A stretch of 64,000 nt of DNA, taken from Flavivirga spongiicola (GTDB taxonomy: Bacteria; Bacteroidota; Bacteroidia; Flavobacteriales; Flavobacteriaceae). Of this stretch, positions 26,413-36,019 are shown one piece after another. The DNA is taken from assembly GCF_030540825.1 (NCBI RefSeq), contig NZ_JAUOEO010000001.1, forward strand, positions 4,725,001-4,789,000, in the 5' to 3' direction. A program made the position numbers and the translations under genes. How positions within the stretch are numbered: the first letter of the stretch is position 1; each line of letters starts with the position of its first letter. The notes below the pieces were generated by a model, which made no database searches, was not told the origin of the DNA, and worked only from the letters and a program-made list of their open reading frames with translations.

Positions 26413-28350
26413 CTAAAGTTCATCCTCACTCAAAACAATCAAGAAATCGTTTTCAGTAAGCTGGATAGCCATATCTTTGTCTGGATTAAGTTTAATACCA
26501 AAGTTATCGTCTAAAGATTTACTAAAATCTCCTTTTCTAATCCCTAAACAGATTTCATCACGTTGGTGTGCACAAAAAATAGTGTCTGCAAATGATATAG
26601 TTTGTGGGAACGTATCGAAGTATAAAGTTGCTGGTTTTACATATATTTCACTACCATCTTCTGAGAAAATATCATCATAAAAATTCTTCATTAATGTCTC
26701 TTCACTTAATTGTGCTAAAATCATAGTAATTAGCTTATTACTAATAATGAAATCGTCGACATTGGTTTGAGTGATAATCTCCTGGTTTTCAGAATTTAAA
26801 ACCTGCGTGATAATGTGTAATCCATTATCCTTATTCAATAATTTTCTTAATAGTAATAGGATAATAAGTGTATCGGAATCTATTTTATCAGCGGATTGCT
26901 CTTCCATACTCTGAGATAAAATAACAACCGTATCATAGCTTTCTGGATTTATAGTTTGCAGTTTTTCTAAATCTAATGGATTAGAATCATGAAGGTTTAT
27001 ATTAAAATCTTCGTATTCTTCTGTTACCTTTTTAATAATATCTTGTAATTCTTCAGTAGGTGTATCGAACATAATATCAAAATCCGAACCTTCTAATAAA
27101 TAATCTGTAGCTTCTTCAATAAAGACCTCAGCTACCTTGTGCCAACCTAAAATAAGGATACGTTTCCTTTTTTGTTCTAAGCGTTTATTTATAATTTTCT
27201 TAGAATTATCAGGGAAGAAATATTGCTTATTCTCGAAAGCTATTGTGGAATCGTCTTCTGCTAAAATAACAACGGTATCTCCATTTTTAAGTATAGTATC
27301 TGTTGGCGGACGTAAAACCAACCCTTCTTCTTCAGAATAGACTCCTAAAGGAATCCCGTCTTTCATATGGTAACTTAACTCGTAGAAATTAGTTTCATTC
27401 CAATCATCCTCATAGAAATAGATCTCACAACCATCAAACGATAAAATTTCTTTATAAACAGTATCTAAACCGCTTGTTAAAGATGTCTGAATAAGGAGTT
27501 TCCCCATAATATCCCAACTATCTATAGCGATAATATTATCATCTTCAAAAAAGCTAATGATGTCTCGTTTTTCTTTAGTAAAAATTTCAGCAATTATTGG
27601 TAGTTCATTTTTACCATCCTGACAAGCTGTAATGGCTAATATCGATTTAACAGATTGCACATCACTAGCTATTTTTTTAGCTATGGTCGCACTTTCTGAA
27701 CAATTTGCCAAGATAATGATAGAACGTGCGGATTCTAAATTTACCCGCTTTAATTCATTAATATTTGCATAATCACCTTGTGTCGTAATAACCTCTGTAG
27801 TTAGCGTATCCGGAAGACGTTTAGTAATAAGATTATCCATCACTTCTTTATCTTCTCTGGATAAAATAACGACCGAAGCCTTATCTTCACTTTCGTTAGC
27901 TAAAATAAGTTCTCTAATAACATCAACTACTCGCTCGTTCCAACCTAAAATTATAGTGTGATTATTCTCTATAACTTTACCCCTGCCCTTTCTAAAATCA
28001 TAAAGCATCGTATCTAATGCCGTCGTGATAAAACCGATGAGCATAGACAATAAAATAACACCTGTTAAACCAGAAAGTACTGTTAAAATTTTGAGGTAGG
28101 TCGGTGCCTCATTATCCTGATTCATATTCCCAGGATCTGTCATTTCTAAAAAAGTCACCCAAATATCTCTAAAAATATTGCCCGTATAATCTAAACTAGG
28201 AAATAGGTTTATAAGTAACAACCGTAGTCCTGTAAGTATTACAAAAACAACTATAAATAAGATTAAAAGACTTTTAAATATGGAAGTGCCTCCTTTGCTT
28301 AAAAAACGTTCAGCTTTATAGTTTAAACGCTCTCTGAAAGAATTTTTCAT
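26413..28350 (-). CDS. CASTOR/POLLUX-like ion channel with two RCK-type domains
   Basis: 645 residues. Basic N-terminus, membrane helices at about 24-46 and 88-112 with a pore-like segment NIFRDIWVTFLEMTDPG between them, then two nucleotide-binding RCK/TrkA-N-like units. The first starts at HTIILGWNERVVDVIREL (about 131) and the second at RKRILILGWHKVAEVFI (about 400). Order and motifs match the bacterial CASTOR/POLLUX-related channel family, which conducts cations and senses ligands through the RCK ring. It lies alone on the minus strand with repeats on both sides. Confidence 0.8.
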   Translation of the reverse strand: MKNSFRERLNYKAERFLSKGGTSIFKSLLILFIVVFVILTGLRLLLINLFPSLDYTGNIFRDIWVTFLEMTDPGNMNQDNEAPTYLKILTVLSGLTGVILLSMLIGFITTALDTMLYDFRKGRGKVIENNHTIILGWNERVVDVIRELILANESEDKASVVILSREDKEVMDNLITKRLPDTLTTEVITTQGDYANINELKRVNLESARSIIILANCSESATIAKKIASDVQSVKSILAITACQDGKNELPIIAEIFTKEKRDIISFFEDDNIIAIDSWDIMGKLLIQTSLTSGLDTVYKEILSFDGCEIYFYEDDWNETNFYELSYHMKDGIPLGVYSEEEGLVLRPPTDTILKNGDTVVILAEDDSTIAFENKQYFFPDNSKKIINKRLEQKRKRILILGWHKVAEVFIEEATDYLLEGSDFDIMFDTPTEELQDIIKKVTEEYEDFNINLHDSNPLDLEKLQTINPESYDTVVILSQSMEEQSADKIDSDTLIILLLLRKLLNKDNGLHIITQVLNSENQEIITQTNVDDFIISNKLITMILAQLSEETLMKNFYDDIFSEDGSEIYVKPATLYFDTFPQTISFADTIFCAHQRDEICLGIRKGDFSKSLDDNFGIKLNPDKDMAIQLTENDFLIVLSEDEL

Positions 28351-28391
28351 AAGATGGTAGGTTGGTTATTAGGTATTGGGATAGGTATTGG

Positions 28392-28425
28392 GTGTTAGGT
28401 GTTAGGTGTTAGGTGTTAGGTGTTA
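28392..28425. repeat. Tandem GTGTTAG heptamer, about five copies
   Basis: GTGTTAG repeated 4.9 times between the channel and TerB genes, preceded by degenerate copies (TAGGTATTGG). Short tandem units of this size can change copy number by slippage. It lies in the 79-bp gap just upstream of the channel start. Confidence 0.85.
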
Positions 28426-28429
28426 ATGT

Positions 28430-29056
28430 TTAATTGAGTTGTTCAACAAATTCTGCCATAATACCTTTAACATGAGCTGAAGACATTTCCATGACTTTAC
28501 CCATTTCAAGGATCATTATTCTTTCTGAATCATCAAAATGACCGTCTGAATAGGCTACATCTAAAGCACATTTTATTAAAAGTTCTTTACCATGCTCATT
28601 TAAAGATGGTCCAACATTTTTTAAATAGGTTGAAATATCGCTGGAATCTGCTTGTACTTCTTTAATATAATCATCTAGCTGAAATGATGACATATCATTA
28701 TGCCCATATTTATTAATAATACGTAGCACCATGGTTCTTTCGTTACTATCTATAACTCCATCTGCTAACATAATTTTTACCATAACGTGGCGTATTGCTT
28801 GCTCATACATAGCCATAAAAGCTTCTTTATCTGCAGATGCTGTATTATTTATAACTTTAGTGATAAAAGTGCCTTTGCAATGATCGCACTCTACATACTC
28901 GCCTTTATTTCCTAAAGGGATAAGCGGAATAAAATATAAGGTAAAAAATTGGGTTACTTTTCTGTGTCTGTACCCTCTATTGTCTTCACATTGTGGACAA
29001 TCAAACATCCCTGTTGCTTTAGTTGAACGTACACCTCTAGTTCCAAAAATAATCAT
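28430..29056 (-). CDS. Zinc-ribbon plus TerB-family protein
   Basis: 208 residues. The N-terminus has a zinc-ribbon pair CPQC (about 20-23) and CDHC (about 56-59). Residues about 80-205 are a helical TerB-like domain with two acidic repeats, LADGVIDSNERTMVLRI and YSDGHFDDSERIMILEMG. TerB proteins bind metal ions near the membrane and are linked to stress responses; a direct role in tellurite resistance is not implied. The stop lies just downstream of the heptamer repeat. Confidence 0.8.
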   Translation of the reverse strand: MIIFGTRGVRSTKATGMFDCPQCEDNRGYRHRKVTQFFTLYFIPLIPLGNKGEYVECDHCKGTFITKVINNTASADKEAFMAMYEQAIRHVMVKIMLADGVIDSNERTMVLRIINKYGHNDMSSFQLDDYIKEVQADSSDISTYLKNVGPSLNEHGKELLIKCALDVAYSDGHFDDSERIMILEMGKVMEMSSAHVKGIMAEFVEQLN

Positions 29057-29386
29057 AATCGTAGTTTGGGTTAAGTTAAAATATTGTTTAAATATAGTAA
29101 TCTTAACTTAAAAAACTAAAAATAGTTATTTAACCAAGCAGGAATTGCAATTAATATCAATTCTGTTATAGAATGGTATAAGTCGAATACAAGTTTTTAA
29201 AACTCCGGAGCAAAGATAGCCTCGGAGCTTTTTTTCAAATAAAGAATTTCTTAAAATGAACGATCCTCGGGACAGAGCCATAAAGGTATACCTCGACTTC
29301 GCTCAGCACTGGTTTCGCTCGTTTCATACTCAACCACATTAAGCACAGGTTTTTACCTTTCTAGTCAAAAACCCAAATCCTTTAAT
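29057..29386. other. 330-bp gene-free region
   Basis: Contains one hairpin (29202-29235) and, at about 29297-29325, CCTCGACTTCGCTCAGCAC, which resembles a dispersed flavobacterial intergenic repeat. No gene is visible on either strand. Confidence 0.5.
29202..29235. terminator. Hairpin with T-run
   Basis: CTCCGGAGC and GCCTCGGAG form a stem with one mismatch around AAAGATA, followed on the plus strand by seven T and on the minus strand by four T. It is the only terminator-like structure between kbl and the TerB gene, about 150 bases after the kbl stop. Confidence 0.5.
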
Positions 29387-30592
29387 TTAGATTTCCGTTT
29401 TCACAGGAATGACATTAAGTTCTTCCCCTATTTTAGTAAAAGCTTTGATAGCTTTGTCTAAATGATAACGATCATGTCCTGCTGATAATTGAACACGTAT
29501 TCTAGCTTTTCCTTTTGGTACTACCGGATAGAAAAAACCGATGACATAGATACCTTCTTCTAATAATTTTGAAGCAAACTCTTGTGCCAACGTCGCTTCG
29601 TATAACATAACAGGAACGATAGGATGATCTCCCTTGATTATATCAAATCCTGCCGCAGTCATCTCTTTTCTAAAATATTTAGTGTTATCTTCTAACTTAT
29701 CACGAAGTTCTGTGGACGTGCTTAGTATATCTAACACTTTAATAGAAGCTCCAACTATTGATGGAGCCACCGTATTTGAAAATAAATAAGGTCTGGAACG
29801 CTGTCTTAACATCTCTACAATTTCCTTTCTTGCTGCCGTAAACCCACCTGAAGCACCTCCTAAAGCTTTACCATAGGTGCCAGTTATAATATCTACTCGC
29901 CCCATAACATCACAATATTCATGAGTACCACGTCCTGTTTTACCAATAAAACCTGTAGAATGACATTCATCAACCATTACTAAAGCGTCGTACTTATCGG
30001 CTAAATCGCAAATTTTGTCAAGCTGAGCAATCGTTCCGTCCATTGAAAAAGAACCGTCTGTAACTATTAATTTTCTACGTGCCCCTTCAGATTGGATGAG
30101 TTGCTCTTCCAAATCTGCCATATCGTTATGAGCATATCTAAATCGTTTTGCTTTACATAAACGAATGCCATCAATTATTGATGCATGGTTTAAAGCATCC
30201 GAAATAATAGCATCCTCTGCATTCAATATAGGTTCAAACAAACCGCCATTTGCATCAAATGCAGCAGCATATAAAATACAATCTTCCATCCCTAAAAACG
30301 AGGCTGTTTTTTCCTCCAATGTTTTATGAATATCTTGTGTTCCACAAATAAAACGTACAGAAGATAATCCATACCCATGAGAATCAATGGCTTTTTTACC
30401 GGCATCAATAACTTCTGGGTGCGATGACAACCCTAAATAGTTATTGGCACAAAAATTCAATACTTCAGATGATGTTGTTGTGCTTATTTCTGAACCTTGA
30501 GGTGTTGTAATAATTCTTTCAGATTTATATAAACCTGCTGCTTTAATTTCTTCAATTTCTTTCTGTAAATCATTCTTTATCTTAGAGTACAT
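29387..30592 (-). CDS. kbl: 2-amino-3-ketobutyrate CoA ligase (glycine C-acetyltransferase)
   Basis: 401 residues, the usual length. It is a fold-type I PLP enzyme of the alpha-oxoamine synthase family: [16 protein letters not shown] near the N-terminus, [29 protein letters not shown], and the PLP lysine in [15 protein letters not shown]. It cleaves 2-amino-3-oxobutyrate with CoA to glycine and acetyl-CoA. It follows tdh by 33 bases, so the two steps of threonine breakdown are co-transcribed. Confidence 0.95.
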   Translation of the reverse strand: MYSKIKNDLQKEIEEIKAAGLYKSERIITTPQGSEISTTTSSEVLNFCANNYLGLSSHPEVIDAGKKAIDSHGYGLSSVRFICGTQDIHKTLEEKTASFLGMEDCILYAAAFDANGGLFEPILNAEDAIISDALNHASIIDGIRLCKAKRFRYAHNDMADLEEQLIQSEGARRKLIVTDGSFSMDGTIAQLDKICDLADKYDALVMVDECHSTGFIGKTGRGTHEYCDVMGRVDIITGTYGKALGGASGGFTAARKEIVEMLRQRSRPYLFSNTVAPSIVGASIKVLDILSTSTELRDKLEDNTKYFRKEMTAAGFDIIKGDHPIVPVMLYEATLAQEFASKLLEEGIYVIGFFYPVVPKGKARIRVQLSAGHDRYHLDKAIKAFTKIGEELNVIPVKTEI

Positions 30593-30625
30593 AGTTTTAT
30601 TTTTTTTTGGTAATACTTTTTAAAC

Positions 30626-31576
30626 TTAAATTGTCATCTCATATTGTGCTTTCAGCTCACGAATCATAGTTTCTGTAATAGCCCATAAATCGTATTTAGG
30701 TTTCCATCCCCAATCCATTCGCGCTTCAGAATCATCTATAGACTTTGGCCATCCTTCTGCAATATCTTGCCTGAAATCAGGTTTATAGTCAATTTTAAAA
30801 TCGGGATATAATTCACGGATTTCTGATGCTACTTCTTTTGGCGAAAAACTTATCCCTGCTATGTTATAGGATGTTCTCACTTTTATACTTTCAACCGGAG
30901 CTTCCATAATCTCTATAGTAGCCCTAATAGCATCATCTATAAAAATCATAGGTAAAGCTGTATCCTCATTTAAAAAACAAGTAAACATTTCATTTAAAAC
31001 AGCTTTATGATAAATATCTACTGCATAATCTGTAGTACCACCACCTGGTAATGACTGATATCCTATAATGCCAGGGTAACGAATAGATCTAACATCTAAA
31101 CCATATTTAATGTGGTAATATTGCGCCCAGTTTTCACCATCTACTTTACTAATACCATACACAGTCGCTGGATCTAAATAAGCATTATTAGGTGTATTAT
31201 TTCTAGGAGCACTATTTCCAAAAACGGCTATCGAACTTGGGTAAAACACCTTTTCTACGTTACAAATTCTAGAGACTTCAAGAACATTTAGCCAGGTTTT
31301 TATATTAATATCCCAGGTTTTCAATGGATTTTCTTCTCCTTTAGCAGATAAAATGGCAGCTAAGTGATAAATTTGAGTCACTTTATATTGTAAAACAACT
31401 TCCTTAATTCTATCGAAGTTTGTTGCATCAATAACTTCAAATATACCATTTGAATCTTCTCTCTCTCTTAAATCTGAAGCAATGATTCTTTCTTTTCCAT
31501 ATTTACTCTGTAATGCCTCAGTAAGCACACGTCCTACCTGTCCATTTGCTCCTATCACTAAAATTGTCGTACTCAT
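30626..31576 (-). CDS. tdh: L-threonine 3-dehydrogenase, SDR type
   Basis: 316 residues. Extended-SDR/epimerase fold with the NAD loop VIGANGQVGR (about 6-15), a catalytic YGISK motif (Tyr-x-x-x-Lys near 139-143) and the C-terminal pattern IDDSEARMDWGWKPKYDL typical of the Bacteroidota threonine dehydrogenases. It oxidises threonine to 2-amino-3-oxobutyrate for Kbl. This is not the zinc-dependent E. coli enzyme. It is divergent from an Lrp/AsnC regulator with a palindromic site between them, which suggests amino-acid-responsive control. Confidence 0.9.
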   Translation of the reverse strand: MSTTILVIGANGQVGRVLTEALQSKYGKERIIASDLREREDSNGIFEVIDATNFDRIKEVVLQYKVTQIYHLAAILSAKGEENPLKTWDINIKTWLNVLEVSRICNVEKVFYPSSIAVFGNSAPRNNTPNNAYLDPATVYGISKVDGENWAQYYHIKYGLDVRSIRYPGIIGYQSLPGGGTTDYAVDIYHKAVLNEMFTCFLNEDTALPMIFIDDAIRATIEIMEAPVESIKVRTSYNIAGISFSPKEVASEIRELYPDFKIDYKPDFRQDIAEGWPKSIDDSEARMDWGWKPKYDLWAITETMIRELKAQYEMTI

Positions 31577-31588
31577 AAATAAGTGTTA

Positions 31589-31606
31589 TTTACTTTCAAA
31601 AGTAAA
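31589..31606. promoter_or_regulatory. Palindromic operator candidate, tdh/Lrp intergenic region
   Basis: TTTACTTT-CA-AAAGTAAA is a perfect 8+8 inverted repeat 13 bases upstream of tdh. A partial second copy, TTTACTTTCAAATAAT, lies at 31682-31697, nearer the regulator gene. Position and symmetry suit an Lrp/AsnC-type site; binding is inferred. Confidence 0.5.
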
Positions 31607-31737
31607 CAATACAGCTTTTAAAATAAAATAAATCACTTAATTAAGCAATTAAATCTTTTTTATCATCAAATAACAGCTATATTTACTTTCAAATAATAAA
31701 ATAATTCGTTTTTGCAATAATTTTTATTTAACACATT

Positions 31738-32199
31738 ATGGAAAATTTAGACCAAACTGACATTACTATACTTAGAATTTTACAAAATGACTCTAAAAAA
31801 ACAGCTAAAGAGATTGCTAAAATTTTAAACTTAACACCTTCCCCTGTTTACGAGCGTATCCGTAGGCTTGAAAATCAAGGCTTCATTAAAAAATATGTTG
31901 CCATACTTGATAAAAAATTGCTCGAACGATCTGTAACTACTATATGCCAGGTATCTATGCGTTACCATAGTGAGGCCTTTATTGAGAAGTTTGAAGAACA
32001 AATTCAAAACTTAGACGAAGTTCAAGAATGCTATCATATGGCTGGCCAAGTGGACTTCATTTTAAAAATAAACACAAAGGGGTTAGAAGATTATCATAAT
32101 TTCGTGAAGTATAAACTTTCTAAGATTGAAAATATAGGGGTATTGAATAGCACATTCGTTTTAAAAGATATCAAACACTCCTCGGAGTTTTATATCTGA
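31738..32199 (+). CDS. Lrp/AsnC-family transcriptional regulator
   Basis: 153 residues. The N-terminal helix-turn-helix reads LDQTDITILRILQNDSKK and LTPSPVYERIRRLENQGFI. The C-terminal RAM domain has VQECYHMAGQVDFILKI, the ligand-binding Gly turn. It is transcribed away from tdh-kbl and is the obvious candidate for their amino-acid-dependent control. A MITE-like element starts 3 bases after its stop. Confidence 0.92.
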   Translation: MENLDQTDITILRILQNDSKKTAKEIAKILNLTPSPVYERIRRLENQGFIKKYVAILDKKLLERSVTTICQVSMRYHSEAFIEKFEEQIQNLDEVQECYHMAGQVDFILKINTKGLEDYHNFVKYKLSKIENIGVLNSTFVLKDIKHSSEFYI

Positions 32200-32201
32200 T
32201 A

Positions 32202-32363
32202 ATACCAATTCTCATTAGATATTACCCTAATAAAACACCCTTTTTCCCTTTATATCTCAGCATAAAAAGAATCCGTAACTATGGCTATGGTTTATTTTTC
32301 TGTTTCGTATAAAGAAAAAAATCATCATTTTCTTTTACGGTAATATCTAATGAGAATTGGTAT
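32202..32363. mobile_element. 162-bp MITE-like element, copy 1
   Basis: Perfect 25-bp terminal inverted repeats that begin ATACCAATTCTCATTAG, no ORF, total 162 bp. The interior holds AACTATGGCTATGGTTTA, which resembles the interior of the second copy at 39518. It sits directly behind the Lrp gene and just before the kinase gene at 32420, so it could act as a terminator or change the spacing of the kinase promoter. Confidence 0.75.
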
Positions 32364-32419
32364 AACTTGAGTTGGTTTAATAAATGAAATATATTTGCCA
32401 ACTAACTAGAACTAAAAAA

Positions 32420-33400
32420 ATGACCGTTTTTCCAGTCACAACCTCTACGCTTTCAGCAAAAGATTTAGGTGAATTTATTAGAGATAAATATCCGTTAAAT
32501 GAAAATTTCAGTTGTGAACTATTTAGGACGGGGATGAATCATACTTATTTTCTTTCCGATGGCAATACAAAGTATGTTTTAAGAGTTTACAGTCATAATT
32601 GGAGATCCAAATCCGAAATCATTGAAGAAATAGAACTTTTAAATTTACTAAAAGATAATAATTTAAACGTTTCTTTTCCTATTCAGGATAAAAATGGCGG
32701 GTTTATTCAAGAAATAAATGCTCCAGAAGGGATTCGATACGTAGTACTTTTTTCGTTTGCTCAAGGTGGAAAAATAAGATTTATGAACGAAGATACTTGT
32801 TTCTTAATTGGCTCTCTAATGGCAAAAATTCATAATCTAACCTTAAATAAAACTATTGCCCGAATATCTTATGACGAAAAATCACTTATAGAATCACCTT
32901 ATAAGCGTTTAACACAATTCTTTTCTAAGGAATTACCTGAAATGAAATTTATCAAAGAAATTGGCAAATCTTTTCAGAAAATTGATTTTGAAAAAACTCG
33001 AAATGGTATTGTTCATATGGACATTTGGTATGATAATATGGCTGTATTAAATGAAAAAGAGGTAACATTGTTCGACTTCGATTTTTGTGGGAATGGGTGG
33101 CAGATTTTAGACATTGGATATTTCTGTAAACAGCTATTCCACATTGAAAGTGATAAAAATAAGTACGAGTTAAAAAGATTAAGTTTTTTAGATGGTTATC
33201 AAAGTATCAGAATATTATCAGATAATGAGTTAAAATTAATTCCGGAAGCTGGTTCGGTCGTTTTTGTCTTTTATCTTGGTGTTCAAGCTCAAAGATATGA
33301 TTGGTCAAATATTTTTCTGTCTGAGAATTACCTCAAAATGTTTATTGGAAGAATAAAATCTTGGACAAAATATAATAAAGAAAAAAATATGGTCAGCTAA
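32420..33400 (+). CDS. APH-family kinase, homoserine kinase type II-like
   Basis: 326 residues from the ATG at 32420, where family members begin (M-x-x-FPVTxSTLSA). An in-frame ATG at 32384 would add 12 residues just after the MITE. Kinase features: nucleotide-binding strand KYVLRVYSHNWRS, catalytic loop HMDIWYDNM (Asp in HxDxxxxN) and metal motif FDFDFCGNGW. Homoserine, an aminoglycoside or choline-like alcohols are possible substrates; the nearby threonine genes favour homoserine only weakly. The stop overlaps the convergent YheT gene by 4 bases. Confidence 0.75.
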   Translation: MTVFPVTTSTLSAKDLGEFIRDKYPLNENFSCELFRTGMNHTYFLSDGNTKYVLRVYSHNWRSKSEIIEEIELLNLLKDNNLNVSFPIQDKNGGFIQEINAPEGIRYVVLFSFAQGGKIRFMNEDTCFLIGSLMAKIHNLTLNKTIARISYDEKSLIESPYKRLTQFFSKELPEMKFIKEIGKSFQKIDFEKTRNGIVHMDIWYDNMAVLNEKEVTLFDFDFCGNGWQILDIGYFCKQLFHIESDKNKYELKRLSFLDGYQSIRILSDNELKLIPEAGSVVFVFYLGVQAQRYDWSNIFLSENYLKMFIGRIKSWTKYNKEKNMVS

Positions 33401-34359
33401 TAGGTTTGTTTAACAAACTCTAAGGCTCGTTTTTCATTATAGTAAACACCCTTTTTGTCTACAAAGCCTACATGTCCGCCATGTTGAGGCATTTCTAAAT
33501 AAAGATACCGGTTGTTTTTTGCAGCTTTTACCGGATAACATTCCGGAGATAAAAATGAATCGTTTAAGGCATTAATAATTAAAGCCGGGATCTTAATATT
33601 AGGAAGAAACTGTAAGCAGCTGCATTTTTCATAATAATCTAAAGCATCTTTGAAACCATGTGCTTTGGCAGTGTAAAGATTATCAAAGTCGAATAATGTT
33701 TTTATAGAGGCTATGTCTTTAATGCTTAAATCTTCTTTAAAATGTTGTTGTTTATTTTTTAAACGATTTACTAAATGTTTTAAAAACCGATCATGATACA
33801 GTTTATTTTTAAAAGTATGCAAAGCTTTGGCCGAACCATATAAATAACAAGGTACTGAAGCTGTAACGGCTGCCTTTATTTGGCTAGGTACTACTGCCCT
33901 TTCTCCCAAATATTTTAAAATCATATTAGCCCCTAAACTGATGCCTTTTAAATAAATTTCCGAGTATTCTTTTTCTGAAATAATATGAGTAATAATAGCA
34001 TCCAAATCTTCGGTAGCTCCAGAATGATAGCTACGGTATTTTAAATTATCTTCTCCGCTACAGCCTCTAAAATTCACGCACACTGCATCTATATCGCTAT
34101 CATTAAAAAGCTTTGCTGCACCTGTCATATATGGCCGCTGCCCGTTTCCTTCTAATCCGTGCAACAAAATAACAAGCTTCTTTGTTTTTTCTTTTGAAAA
34201 ACTCCAATCTAAATCAATAAAATCTCCATCAAACAACGTAATACGTTCTCGTTTTTGTTTTACGTCTTTAACACGTCTAACCAGACCAGAATACACGGTT
34301 GAAATGAACCCTTTTTTAAAAAAGAAAGAAGGCTTATACTTTGATTCTATTACTGGCAT
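33397..34359 (-). CDS. YheT-family alpha/beta hydrolase
   Basis: 320 residues. The oxyanion region is VILLHGLEGNGQRPYM, the nucleophile elbow is KGISLGANMILKYLG (Ser in G-x-S-x-G), and the acid and His are in LNDSFLSPECYP and MPQHGGHVGFV near the C-terminus. The order matches the YheT/ABHD1-3 group of esterases. The natural substrate is not known; a lipid ester is likely. It lies 40 bases downstream of the adenine deaminase gene on the same strand. Confidence 0.9.
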   Translation of the reverse strand: MPVIESKYKPSFFFKKGFISTVYSGLVRRVKDVKQKRERITLFDGDFIDLDWSFSKEKTKKLVILLHGLEGNGQRPYMTGAAKLFNDSDIDAVCVNFRGCSGEDNLKYRSYHSGATEDLDAIITHIISEKEYSEIYLKGISLGANMILKYLGERAVVPSQIKAAVTASVPCYLYGSAKALHTFKNKLYHDRFLKHLVNRLKNKQQHFKEDLSIKDIASIKTLFDFDNLYTAKAHGFKDALDYYEKCSCLQFLPNIKIPALIINALNDSFLSPECYPVKAAKNNRYLYLEMPQHGGHVGFVDKKGVYYNEKRALEFVKQTY

Positions 34360-34399
34360 GTGTTAGGAATTAGGGATTAGGTTTCAAGGGGTTAAAAAA

Positions 34400-36019
34400 T
34401 CAAACTTCTAGAGAAGTAAATTCAAAATCGGTACCATTAAATAATCCTTTATCACTCAATTTTAACGAAGGAATTACCAATAAAGCCATGAATGATAATG
34501 TCATATAAGGGGCGTGAAGAGGACTCCCCAAGTGCTTTGCCATAGTGTCTAATTCTGCATATTGTTTCCCAATAATTTCACCATCTTTATCACTCATAAT
34601 ACCCGCTACAGGAAGTGGTAATGCTTTTTCTTCTGAATTAGAAATAGCACAAATGCCTCCTTTATTTTCAACAAGCAAATTCACTGCTTTACAAATCGCA
34701 TCATCACTAACACCTACTACAATAATATTATGAGAATCGTGGCCAACAGAAGACGCTATAGCGCCTTCTTTTAATCCAAAATTCTTAATAAAAGCAATCG
34801 CTGGTTTTTGATTTTGATACCGATTAACAACTGCCATTTTAAGGATATCGTTTTCAATATTAGAAATCAGGTTTCCATCAGAAACTGAAGCGTTAGCGAC
34901 AAGTTCGTTAGTCACTAATTGACCTTCTAAAGCTTCTATGACACGAATTCGTTTTGACGACGATTCAAATCTAAAATCTGATATGTTTTTTTTATTACAG
35001 TTAAAGTTGTTAAGGTTTTTAAACACCGCTGGTTGTATTAAAGATGTGCCTTTATCGAAAACTAATTCGCCATTTATATAGGTCTGAATCGTTTTAAAAT
35101 GGGTTAAGTCTTCTACAAGAATAAAATCTGCAAATGCGCCTTCTTGAAGTAAGCCAACATCTAAATTATAATGTTTTACGGGATTAATACATGCCGCTTT
35201 TAATACTTTAAAAACATCTATTCCTTTTGCTACAGCTCTAGCACATAAGTTATTAATATGGTGCAATAGCAGATCATCAGGATGTTTATCATCACTACAA
35301 AACATCATGTTTTCAAAATGTTCCGGAAGTAAATCTATTAAGGCTTCAAAGTTTTTAGCGGCACTCCCTTCTCTTATGAGAACTTTCATCCCTTTTTCAA
35401 GCTTTTCTAAAGCTTCTTCATAAGTAAAACATTCGTGATCTGTAGAAATTCCGGCATTGATATATTTTGTAACATCGTCTCCTCTTAAACCGGGGGCATG
35501 ACCATCAATTGGTTTATTATAATATTTCGCCCAGGCTATTTTTTTTAGAACTTCATCATTATCAAACAACACCCCAGGGTAGTTCATCATTTCTGTTAAA
35601 TACTTGATATCCGGGTTTTCAAGCAGCGTTTTTATAGCATCAGAATTTATAACGGCTCCCGCTGACTCAAAATGAGTAGCCGGCACACAAGATGGTGCTC
35701 CAAAATTGAATTTAAAAGGCACCTTTTTACCATTATCAATCATAAATTCAATACCTTCTACCCCCAATACATTTGCTATTTCATGAGGATCAGAAACGGT
35801 AGCTACAGTGCCATGCATGACTGCTAATCTGGCAAACTCACTAGGCACTAACATAGAGCTTTCTATATGGATATGAGCATCTACAAATCCTGGAAGGATA
35901 TATTGATTATTTGTATGCTCTTTTTCTATAATAGATAAAATCTTTCCATTTTCAACAGTAATTTCACCTTTATAAATGAGTCCGTTTTGTATATCGACTA
36001 TTTGTCCTTGTAATTTCAA
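34400..36019 (-). CDS. ade: Adenine deaminase
   Basis: 539 residues, the normal length. Amidohydrolase metal motif [11 protein letters not shown] (about 46-56), second metal region [19 protein letters not shown] and [11 protein letters not shown], and the C-terminal Ade-specific domain ending in [20 protein letters not shown]. It converts adenine to hypoxanthine and ammonia in purine salvage. Its ATG directly follows the tilS stop (no gap), so the two are translated from one transcript. Confidence 0.95.
   Translation of the reverse strand: MKLQGQIVDIQNGLIYKGEITVENGKILSIIEKEHTNNQYILPGFVDAHIHIESSMLVPSEFARLAVMHGTVATVSDPHEIANVLGVEGIEFMIDNGKKVPFKFNFGAPSCVPATHFESAGAVINSDAIKTLLENPDIKYLTEMMNYPGVLFDNDEVLKKIAWAKYYNKPIDGHAPGLRGDDVTKYINAGISTDHECFTYEEALEKLEKGMKVLIREGSAAKNFEALIDLLPEHFENMMFCSDDKHPDDLLLHHINNLCARAVAKGIDVFKVLKAACINPVKHYNLDVGLLQEGAFADFILVEDLTHFKTIQTYINGELVFDKGTSLIQPAVFKNLNNFNCNKKNISDFRFESSSKRIRVIEALEGQLVTNELVANASVSDGNLISNIENDILKMAVVNRYQNQKPAIAFIKNFGLKEGAIASSVGHDSHNIIVVGVSDDAICKAVNLLVENKGGICAISNSEEKALPLPVAGIMSDKDGEIIGKQYAELDTMAKHLGSPLHAPYMTLSFMALLVIPSLKLSDKGLFNGTDFEFTSLEV

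Noticed and set aside
28392..28425. Heptamer array as a possible CRISPR
   Set aside because: Units are contiguous with no spacers and far too short.
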